Shown here in pieces: positions 1-6,706 of a stretch of DNA of 6,826 bases; position 1 is the stretch's first letter; each line of letters begins with the position of its first letter. The notes below the pieces were generated by a model. The model saw only the letters and a program-made list of their open reading frames with translations, was not told where the DNA came from and searched no databases. The stretch is taken from NCBI GenBank assembly GCA_003354225.1, contig PIVH01000232.1, forward strand, positions 1-6,826, given 5' to 3'. This DNA is from Globobulimina sp. (taxonomy: Eukaryota > Foraminifera > Rotaliida). Position numbers and translations under genes: made by a program.

Positions 1-260
1 AGTTGTTGTTTTGGTGATATATTTGGTCCAATTTCTGTTGTAAATATCGGAATTAATGGTGATAATGTCGGTGACTGTGAGTTTGTTGGATTTAATGTGG
101 TTGGCGAATTTGTTGGCGATTTTGATGGTGATTGAGATGGTGATTTTGATGGTAAATTTGTTGGCGATATTGTTGGTGATGCTGTTGTTGTATTAATAGT
201 TGAAGAATTTGATGCAGTTTGGCTGTAACAATGCTGTTTTACAGGAAAAAACAATAACAT
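1..260 (-). CDS. Partial Ser/Thr-Pro-rich repeat protein (runs off left edge)
   Basis: The minus strand is open from about 457 down to position 1 with no stop. From about 220 leftward it reads as a Ser/Thr/Asn-rich segment and then as SPT-type tetrapeptides (SPTI, SPTN, LPSK, SPSQ, SPSK, SPTN, SPTT) that continue off the window. The only ATG in this frame is at 260 (MLLFFPV...). It is used here as a working start, but its hydrophobic run is too short to be a clear signal peptide. Alternatives are a spliced 5' end: an ATG at 427 begins METLAAHLGIVT, and a phase-compatible 71-nt intron at 391..321 would join it to the frame, or an exon could begin after the AG at 223. S-P-T repeats of this kind are common in extracellular or cell-surface proteins of protists and algae and are likely O-glycosylated or extended; that is family-level knowledge and no function can be named. 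Coding status is inferred from repeat phase and codon-like structure. The start is uncertain. Confidence 0.45.
   Translation of the reverse strand, partial: MLLFFPVKQHCYSQTASNSSTINTTTASPTISPTNLPSKSPSQSPSKSPTNSPTTLNPTNSQSPTLSPLIPIFTTEIGPNISPKQQ
51..179 (-). repeat. Degenerate 12-nt S-P-x-x coding repeat
   Basis: Seven consecutive imperfect 12-nt units occupy 179 down to 96 on the minus strand, with consensus near TCRCCAWCAAAW (for example TCGCCAACAAAT twice). After a 21-nt irregular insert, two more units follow at 74-63 and 62-51. The unit length is a multiple of three, and third positions vary (TCA/TCG for Ser), which fits selection on a translated tetrapeptide better than plain DNA slippage. 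Confidence 0.75.
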
Positions 261-698
261 TGAATGAATTTGTGTGACAACTGAAATAACGTTAACATAC
301 AATGAATAAAATGCACAGGGCTGCAAACAATAATTTATAGCACATGTTGCAATGACTTGTAAAAACTGTATTAAAGTGAAAAACTTGTCACAGTAACAAT
401 GCCCAAATGAGCTGCAAGTGTTTCCATTGCGGATCACAGTATGAATTGGTAGTGGTTAACATTTTTGCAAGGGAGTAATTATGTTAACATTTGCACATAA
501 ATGCTGCATTTACTTCAGAGACAAAATTCTTCAGAGACAAATGATTAAGGAAACTGGAAATCTTGTTATGATCATTATGATGTATCACTTATCAGAAACA
601 ATACTGTACGCTAACATACGTTGCAACTGTGCGACATGCCAAGTTTTGTTGTGATTATATATATCGATCCAGCCAAAAAAATAGTAAGTTATGATGGT
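261..698. other. Intergenic region: 3' flank of the USP gene and 5' flank of the S-P-T gene
   Basis: No convincing complete gene, tRNA or structured RNA is visible. Because both neighbouring genes are on the minus strand, this stretch should hold the 3' UTR and termination signal of the deubiquitinase (stop at 699-701) and the promoter and 5' end of the repeat-protein gene. I see no clear AATAAA on the minus strand just after the stop. The lower half (457-261) is open in the frame of the repeat protein, encodes a hydrophobic Cys-containing stretch without ATG, and may hold an intron. A short direct repeat is present at 513-541. Confidence 0.5.
513..541. repeat. Direct repeat, 13 nt twice with 16-nt period
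   Basis: CTTCAGAGACAAA occurs at 513-525 and again at 529-541, separated by ATT. It lies in non-coding sequence between the deubiquitinase and the S-P-T gene. It has no recognisable function and most likely reflects a small local duplication. Confidence 0.8.
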
Positions 699-3242
699 TC
701 ATTGGTTGTCATTGTGATTGTTGTTTGATGAGGGAGTATTTTGTGATGTGTCTGGTTGAGAGTTTTGTGATGTTTGCTTTGTTGGTCTTTGTTTTTGAGT
801 GGGAACAATTTTCGGTCCGCCACCATAAACTTCAATTAGAAATGTCCAAATATTGCTTGGTATCATTAAATAATCCGTATCTTTGATTAATTCATCTTTT
901 AACGTATGATTACCGGCATGAATATGTATATTATCAATACGTTGGGGAATTATATTAGTTTTGTTATGAACAAAATTTCTCCATTGATTGGCCCATTTCA
1001 TGTTTAAGGCACAGTCCTGAGGACAGCCATCGTCCTCCAACCTGCGAATCTCAGTTTTTTCATATTCACGCCGTCCATTTAATTCTTCCACTTTGCAATC
1101 TGTGCATTCCAATGACTTGTCAGATAATTCCCAGGGCATTGTCTCTTTCTCTTTGTCTTTGTCTTTATCGGCATCTGCCATTACAATGTCTTGCTCTTTC
1201 TCATATACTAACATTTTGGCATTATATTGCAATCCATACTTTTTGCTTAATTCTAGCCAGGTATTATATGCTATTTTAATGGAACAATATTTACTTCGAT
1301 CGTGATTGCGCGACAATGGAAAGCCATGAAAACAACTTAGCCATAAATTATCAATGGGTCCCGGTCGGCTGAAGGCCTGGACTCTGTGTAGCCAGTATCG
1401 AGATAATAATACATGCTTCTTCTTGTTTACATTGTTATTGTGGATTAATAAGGCATTGGATATGGATTTGATGGACGACCTGTCCGCTTTCCGGCGAATA
1501 TAGAATAAAATGTATGCTTGCTGTTCAGCTAATTTCTCCCTTGAAATCTGTTCAACTCTCAAATCATCAAATTTATACCATTTGGCAGTGGCGGGATGTT
1601 TAGCAAACGATATATAATGACCTCCGCCGGTACTCCCCATATGTTTGATAATTGAGCATAAATCATATTTTGCGCCGATGTTTTGTTTATCGTTTCGATG
1701 TTTTGGATGAATGTATTGTTTTAAATCCAAGGCGTCGATCGGGAATGAAACATGAGTCGATACCTTGGCAGAGCCTCTCCAAAAGGAGTCATGGCTAAAT
1801 CGTTTGATTTGAATCATTAATATTTCGGGCAATTTGGAGATTAATAATGTTTTCTTGGCTTCTTGTTTGGATTTACATTTATCACAATGATATTTTTCGG
1901 TGTTCAATAAATCCTCGCTGGTACAGTATGAATGCAAACAGAGGCCCAATGGAATGGATTGACTCTGTAAGCCGACAAAGGTGAAAACCGATGATATCCA
2001 TCCCTTTGTTGGCAGTGGTTTTGCGCCGTTGATGTTCCTCTCCGCAACGGCCCGATCAATGGCTTCTTGCTTTGGTCTTTCCACTTGAATGTTGGTGATA
2101 GAATCAATTTTTTGTGATTTTGTGTTACATTTTGAACATTGTACCGATGATATGATCTCTCCTGAAAATAAATCATATATTATTGAGGTCTCTAGATATT
2201 TTTCTTTTTCTTTTTCTTTTTCTTTTTTGGTCTTTTTCTTTTCTTCGCTGTCATTGTTGTTGTCATTGTTGTCATTGTTGGGATGATTGATTGGTATTTT
2301 ATACTTATACTCATCATGCAAGAATTGTAGAAGACAGGTTAAAAATTCGTGGGCGTCCTGCTGTCCATAACCACGAAATTGCGGATATTTATACATTATA
2401 CATCGTAACATGTCTCGGGGAATAACATTCCTATGCTTTCCTTCCCAAATTTCATAGGTTAATTTTACAAATTCATCCACTAAACGCAATCTATTATATT
2501 TTTTAACATAACATATCTCCGGCAAAGTAAATAAATAAACGACAGCTGGACAATGTAATAATGCCTAAATAGAAAATAAAATAAAAATATATAAATATGT
2601 GCAAGGATCAAAACTTGAAGTGATGCATTCATAAAGCATGTATTTCCCAGATTTTGCATGCCACACATTCCTCCATTCATACTTTCATGCCAAATGGGTG
2701 TCGATTTTAGTATCGATTGAGCATTTTTCCATTTCTATGTAAATTAATCAATGACGTGGCTGCATAAAATAAAATAAAAATATTTTATTAACATTTGGAT
2801 CGAGAGATGTTAAACTTCTTCGGTTATTTTTGTATTTTCTATTATTTCTATGTCCATTGTTATTATTATTATTATTGTTATATGAAGCAGATGAAGATGA
2901 AGACGGTGATGATTCACTATTATTATTATTATCATTCTCATTATCACCAAAATATACAATCGGTTGGTCACATTTATAACACCATAAATGTTTTGGTGAT
3001 TCCATGTTTACACAAATAAAATGTAACGATTCTTGTGCATGTTTCAATGCATGTTTTTTTTCATAGCGACCACATCCAATATGATAACATTGCAAACAAC
3101 ACCAAACATTGCGTGCCGTCCGACAAACAGTACATCGGCCTTTTACTTTGGCTGCTTGTTTTGCAATGCGTGTGATTGAATCTTTGATTTCATCGTTGAC
3201 CACAAAATGACTACAGCCCAGCGCAGTTTCTTCCATTGCCAT
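699..3242 (-). CDS. USP20/33: USP20/USP33-type ubiquitin carboxyl-terminal hydrolase
   Basis: Cysteine protease that removes ubiquitin from substrates. Exons on the minus strand are 3242..2793, 2734..2615 and 2564..699, both introns phase 0, giving about 811 residues (human USP20 and USP33 are roughly 910-940). A ZnF-UBP domain at about residues 10-98 has a full Cys/His ligand set (C10, H12, C37, C40, C49, C52, C57, H64, H68, H74, C88, C91). A Ser/Asn-rich linker spans 101-143. The catalytic core holds the Cys box GNTCFMN (C183), GQQD (257-260), zinc CxxC pairs at 333/336 and 417/420, GGHYISF (H506) and FDD (522-524). A Lys/Glu run at 296-312 replaces the long insert of the human enzymes. Two DUSP domains follow at about 574-636 and 708-774, with a CxxC at 677/680 between them as in USP20/33. 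The first DUSP lacks the terminal GGGP; the second keeps YGGGP. The tail is Asn/Gln/Thr-rich. The catalytic triad looks intact, so it should be active. The human proteins are linked to VHL and receptor turnover; whether that holds here is unknown. The start at 3242 is the first ATG, 53 nt from the divergent FCF1 start. Confidence 0.95.
2199..2280. repeat. Coding microsatellite: Lys/Glu and Asn/Asp runs in the USP gene
   Basis: On the plus strand a TTTTTC hexamer is repeated at about 2199-2228 with a decayed extension to 2245, followed by TTG/TCATTG repeats to 2280. On the sense strand these encode a KEKEKE run preceded by an Asn/Asp-rich run, sitting inside the USP catalytic domain where human USP20/33 also carry a variable insertion. 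It is probably a slippage-prone, solvent-exposed loop. Confidence 0.85.
2565..2614 (-). other. Intron 2 of the USP gene (50 nt)
   Basis: Donor GTTTTG follows the codons for NASLQ, and acceptor TTTCTATTTAG precedes ALLHCPAV. The junction restores the family pattern in which Cys-box LQ is followed by a leucine-containing segment and then a proline. The splice is phase 0. The intron is very T-rich on the sense strand. Homology fixes both borders, so this is one of the two most secure introns in the window. Confidence 0.88.
2735..2792 (-). other. Intron 1 of the USP gene (58 nt)
   Basis: Donor GTTAAT after the Asp-Pro-Asn codons and acceptor TACATAG; the TAG is also an in-frame stop, so exon 2 must begin after it. 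Splicing is phase 0 and joins the low-complexity linker to the residues leading into the Cys box. Homologs are not conserved at this junction, so the exact donor is inferred from frame and size. A nearer AG (ATGCAG) cannot be used because it would keep in-frame stops. Confidence 0.7.
2857..2936. repeat. ATT-type microsatellites encoding Asn runs
   Basis: Two ATT tracts (about 2857-2880 and 2917-2935 on the plus strand) flank a GATGAAGATGAAGAC-like segment. On the minus strand they encode poly-Asn tracts around a poly-Ser segment in the linker between the ZnF-UBP domain and the USP core. They are low-complexity linker DNA, and length variation between strains is likely. Confidence 0.85.
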
Positions 3243-3295
3243 GTCTTACTCACTTACTCTTCTTAACAACTGAAAGTTAAAAACTTTGCAAAAGA
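3243..3295. promoter_or_regulatory. Divergent (bidirectional) promoter gap, USP/FCF1
   Basis: Only 53 nt separate the start codons of the minus-strand deubiquitinase and plus-strand FCF1. Both genes are confidently identified, so both 5' UTRs and any core promoter must lie in this gap or overlap the neighbouring coding exon. It contains TTAAAAACTT at 3277-3286, which is repeated before the mannosidase ATG, and a near-palindrome CTTTGCAAAAG. No TATA box is obvious. Confidence 0.7.
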
Positions 3296-3991
3296 ATGGG
3301 TAAATATGTTATGAAAACGGGAAATTTTGATCAGCAAAAAAAAATGATGAATATTAGGTCAAAATTGAGAGCAGCGGGTAAAATCAAACGTAAACATGTA
3401 AAAGAAAACGAGCAATACAAAATTGATGCACAAGGGAGAGAGCACCAATCCCGCCCTGATCATTTCAGTGAATTGTTTTTCCGCCATAACAAAGCATTGG
3501 GTCCACCGTATGATCGACATTTGATTTTATTCAATTCAATTCAATTTATAATATTATAAATTTAATTCCTTTTTGCAATTGAAACATACAGATACCATGT
3601 TATCATGGACACCAATTTTTTTTATTACGCGAGAAGAGCTCACAAAGATATATTTACTGAAATGACAAGAATTTTATTGGCGAAATGTTATTTGTATGTC
3701 ACTGATTGTATTGTTGCTGAAGCCGAGAAAATGGGAAGAAAATATAAATCAATGTTGAGATCAATGAAAGATCCACGAATAAAAAGATTAAAATGTCAAC
3801 ACAAAGGAATTTATGCGGATGATTGTATTTGTCGCAGAGTGAATCAACAGCGAATTTTTTTAATTGCCACATGCGATCGCGATTTGAAAAAAAGACTACG
3901 AAAAATTCCCGGTGTACCCATTGTTTACATACAAGCGTACAGATTCACTGTGGAGCGACTCCCCGAGGCCTACGGCGCGCCGAGGTTCTAA
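3296..3991 (+). CDS. FCF1: FCF1/Utp24, PIN-domain nuclease of the SSU processome
   Basis: Nucleolar protein of 40S ribosome biogenesis; the family cleaves pre-rRNA at early sites (A1/A2 in yeast). Exons are 3296..3507 and 3592..3991, with a phase 2 intron splitting a Pro codon, and encode 203 residues (human FCF1 has 198). Residues 1-60 are basic, as usual for the family. The PIN domain begins at GPPYHVIMDTNF (about residues 69-80), which is restored exactly by splicing. Conserved acidic residues are visible at D77, E114, the ADD of YADDC (147/148) and the DRD pair (166/168). The family signatures HKGxYADDC, DRDLKKRLRKIPGVPI and C-terminal YGAPRF are all present. The start at 3296 gives the expected MGK N-terminus. 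Without splicing the reading frame would end shortly after the donor, so an ATG at 3605 is internal and not a start. It has an intact active site and is a typical single-copy housekeeping gene; the gene on the opposite strand is unrelated in function. Confidence 0.97.
3508..3591 (+). other. FCF1 intron (84 nt)
   Basis: Donor GTATGA lies directly after the CC of a split proline codon and acceptor ACATACAG lies before ATACCATG. Joining the two restores GPPYH followed by VIMDTNF, an invariant stretch of FCF1, so both borders are fixed by homology. The intron is AT-rich and contains a repeated TTCAAT motif. Confidence 0.93.
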
Positions 3992-4141
3992 AGAAAAATA
4001 CAAATAATACTACTCACTACTCAGTAATGTACTTGCTATTATACAAATTAATATTTATCCTTACGCCACAAAAAATAATTACTAGTAACCAATGTTTTTG
4101 AGAGTTTATCTTTTTTCAACTTAAAAACTTGCTGTAAAAAC
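3992..4141. other. Intergenic gap between FCF1 and the mannosidase
   Basis: These 150 nt are AT-rich and non-coding, and must hold the FCF1 3' UTR and polyadenylation signal plus the mannosidase promoter and 5' UTR. No canonical AATAAA is evident. A T-rich run (CTTTTTTC) is followed by TTAAAAACTT at 4121-4130, eleven nucleotides before the proposed ATG. Confidence 0.55.
4121..4130 (+). promoter_or_regulatory. TTAAAAACTT element, second copy (first at 3277-3286)
   Basis: The same 10-mer lies 9 nt before the FCF1 ATG and 11 nt before the proposed mannosidase ATG, each time followed by GC or TGC and an A-rich stretch. The match of sequence, orientation and spacing suggests a shared initiator-like or 5' UTR element. 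In AT-rich DNA a chance match remains possible. Confidence 0.35.
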
Positions 4142-6706
4142 ATGCTGAAAACAAAACAAAAAGCAACTTCAAGACGTCTGAAACCTGGTCCCTTTTCCTT
4201 AAATCAGCCAACCAGGACAAAAGCGCAAGTGAAATTGAATAGATTGGGGCAACAATTAAAGAAAAAACTGAGGCATGGGACGACAAAGGATATTGTAGAG
4301 TTTAGATTACTTTCTATATATTGAACAGTATTGAACATGTATATGACAATTAAATATACACTTCTTACAGTTCGGTAACAACAGAGATTGGCTGGATTGG
4401 ATTGTGTATTTTATTTCTGTGTCTCGTATCAGTTTGTTATATTATTATTATAATAATTTACAGTGGAAATAATGAGCAAACGCCAAACCTACACACAATG
4501 CATAATCGTGCTCACCCGGATCATATGTCCAATCAACACGACATAAATTCACATCTAAATGATGATGGTAACTCTGTTGATCATGCACTTCATATCGATC
4601 CAGAACACTGGCCACATCATCTAAGTGCATCAAGAGAAGTTAATTATAATTAAATTCTAATATAAATAATACATATACAAATTACATATAATTATGATGT
4701 GTTGCCACCAAAAGCAAAAGCAAAAGGAAAAGGAAAAGGAGAGAGACTTTGGTCGTGATGTGGATGGATTGGAAGATAGATTTAAATTTGACCGACGAAA
4801 AAAACGAAATGGAGAAGAGTTGGAAGGCCGAATAGCAAATGACAATGATAATGATATTGATTTTGATAAACTTGATCCTGAAATACGAGAGAAAATGATG
4901 AATGAAATGGGATTACATGAAAGGAATCGACATCGAAAAGACAGACGCAAGAGAAGGGAGAGAAGAGACGAAGACTGGAGAGAGAGGAAAGAGAGGAAAG
5001 TGAGAAAAGAGGGAGAGAAAGAGATAAAAAGTGAGAGAGAGGCAGAGGCAGAGGTTGCTGAGGTGAGTGGTGATGAGGTGAGTAATTGGGAGAGCATTTG
5101 GAGTGTGATAGGTGGCATTGATATGGGCTCATTATCCAAAGCCAAAGAGAGTGAACCATCCGATATATTATCGGAGAAATGCTATCGCATAAAATCTGCA
5201 TTTTTGCATGCCTGGCATGGTTATGCCAAGTACGCCTTAGGCCATGATGAGATCCATCCCGTTTCCGATTTGCCCGGTGATAGCTGGGGCGGCTTAGGTG
5301 CCACACTCATCGATGCCTTGGATACCATGATGATAATGGGCATAAAAGACGAGTTCAAGCAAGCGAGAGAAAAATTAAACGACATCCATTTTGATATTGA
5401 TTTACAAGTCTCATTCTTTGAAACCACCATCAGACATCTTGGCGGCTTAATAGGTAGCTACGAAATGTCGCAAATATTGGAGCCGACAGATGAATTTATT
5501 TTGGCTCAGGCAATATCATTAGGCGACCATCTGTTGCCCGCATTTGACACCGCCAAAGGTATACCAAAATCAATGGTGAATTTGAAAAGTGGGGAGATTA
5601 AAAATTATGGATGGACCAAAGATAGATCTGTACTCAGTGAGATTGGCTCAAATCAATTAGAATTTTATGCTTTAAGTAAATATACAAATGATGGCAAATA
5701 TTATGATAAATCCGCATTAATATACAAGTTATTAAATAGTGCTCAAAATGAGAATGTTGCCTCCGGCAATGGAGAGTTTGGTTTATTTTCGCGTTTAATT
5801 GATACGGAGGAAGCAAGCTTTCCTAAAAACGAAAAAGTGTATAGTTTGGGTGGAATGAGCGACTCTTTTTATGAGTACACTTTGAAGCTATGGATATTGA
5901 CCAATTACAACGATAAATTAGCCATCAAATTATATATGGAATCAATCACTGCAGCAAATGAGAAATTGTTGCGAATGATCTATGACAAAAAACGTAGAGA
6001 GGAGGCATATTTTTTTTATGGCGAACAATGGTACACCAAATTCCGTGGTAAAATGGAAGAATTGCAATGTTTTATGCCCGGCGTATTGGCCTTAGGTTCA
6101 TATCATGCAATGTTACTCTCTCAAGAAACGGATAGGAAGTTAACAAAATATGAGAAACAATTAATTGAAGAAAGAGAGAAACATTTGAAGTTAGCCCACG
6201 TATTATTGGAATCGTGTGTTGCTTTATATAGTGAGATGCCAACTGGTTTGGCGCCAGAAACAATTGAATTTAGTGACAATGAATGGAAACCAAAAGAAAT
6301 GAGATATCAATTACGTCCGGAAACCGTTGAGTCATTATTTATATTATATTCATTGACTGGCAATCAAGAGTATCGAGAGTGGGCATGGAATATATTCCAA
6401 TCCATTGAGAAACACTGTAAAACTGACGTTGCCTTCTCTGGCATTGAAGATGTAACTGAAATTCCAGCAAAACAAGACAATCAAATGCAATCTTATGTTA
6501 TGGCTGAAACATTTAAATATTTATTCTTAATATTTGATGATTATGCGGCTTCATTATTACCATTAAATCAATACGTATTTAACACAGAAGCACATCCAAT
6601 ACGAATCATAAAAGATATTACAAGGTTTGGTTGGTATAAACCCAATGAAATGTCGAATGACAATGATGATTTCGATCAAACACAATATGACGAAATAGAC
6701 GAATGA
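4142..6706 (+). CDS. GH47 alpha-1,2-mannosidase (class I), type II membrane protein
   Basis: Trims alpha-1,2-linked mannose from N-glycans in the ER or Golgi lumen, using calcium. Proposed exons are 4142..4299, 4371..4638 and 4715..6706 (phase 2 then phase 0), 805 residues. Residues 1-53 form a Lys/Arg-rich cytosolic tail, about 59-83 an Ile-rich membrane anchor, 94-135 a stem with 11 His, and 143-270 a Lys/Arg/Glu/Asp-rich stem. The catalytic domain starts near residue 298. Acid residues of the family are present: E378 in FETTIR, D525 in SDSFYEY, E678 in LRPETVES, and the calcium-ligand Thr766 in NTEAH. The cysteines of the conserved disulfide occur in LQCFMPG and LESCVAL. Most motifs (FETTIR, CFMPGVLALG, RPETVESLF) are ER-mannosidase-like, but the arginine two residues before the catalytic Asp of ER enzymes is Met here. 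An ATG at 4694 would give a 670-residue soluble form, but it lies inside the proposed second intron. The catalytic exon is certain; the 5' exons are inferred from frame, intron size and the fitting type II topology. Confidence 0.93.
4300..4370 (+). other. Proposed mannosidase intron 1 (71 nt)
   Basis: Donor GTTTAG and acceptor CTTCTTACAG. The phase 2 donor completes a GAT codon across the junction and links a basic N-terminal tail to a membrane segment. The upstream frame ends at a TGA at 4322 and the downstream frame has no ATG of its own before the membrane segment, so a splice is needed if both are coding. Homology does not fix these borders. Confidence 0.65.
4639..4714 (+). other. Proposed mannosidase intron 2 (76 nt), tandem acceptors
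   Basis: Donor GTTAAT (identical to the first USP intron), a branch-like TTCTAAT at about 4655, and acceptor AG at 4713-4714, phase 0 on both sides. The frame upstream stops at TAA inside the intron. Further AGs at 4719-4720, 4725-4726 and 4731-4732 lie 6 nt apart in a CAAAAG repeat, so each alternative simply removes two residues. Confidence 0.7.
4711..4740 (+). repeat. AAAAGC/AAAAGG hexanucleotide repeat at exon 3 border
   Basis: Five or so AAAAG-containing hexamers in a row encode alternating Gln/Lys then Lys/Glu at the start of the charged stem of the mannosidase. The repeat overlaps the splice acceptor and resembles, on the opposite strand, the hexamer repeat inside the deubiquitinase gene. 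Confidence 0.8.

Noticed and set aside
1-179. CRISPR-like or minisatellite array
   Set aside because: The units are 12 nt, degenerate, in coding phase and without spacers, so they are a protein repeat.
2480-2680. 66-residue minus-strand frame starting at an ATG at 2680
   Set aside because: Its first part is USP exon 2 with the Cys box, and the rest reads through the intron and out of frame.
2795-3019. Tyr/His-rich plus-strand frame
   Set aside because: It is antisense to the Asn/Ser-rich linker and ZnF-UBP codons of the USP gene and reflects the ATT microsatellites.
3605-3991. Separate 128-residue protein starting at the ATG of 3605
   Set aside because: It is the second exon of FCF1; that ATG is the internal Met of the PIN-domain motif MDTNF and splicing at 3507/3592 restores the full family sequence.
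4384-4653. Separate small membrane protein such as RAMP4 or Sec61 beta
   Set aside because: There is no ATG, the His-rich sequence after the hydrophobic segment does not fit those families, and phase and position fit the mannosidase anchor better.
4694-4714. Start codon of the mannosidase at 4694
   Set aside because: It lies after a branch-like site and before the acceptor of a phase-matched 76-nt intron, and would yield a protein without an anchor. It is kept only as an alternative.
4657-5306. Minus-strand frames of 162 and 174 residues rich in Ser, Leu and Phe
   Set aside because: They are antisense shadows of the purine-rich coding repeat of the mannosidase stem; the composition mirrors the repeat and shows no domain.
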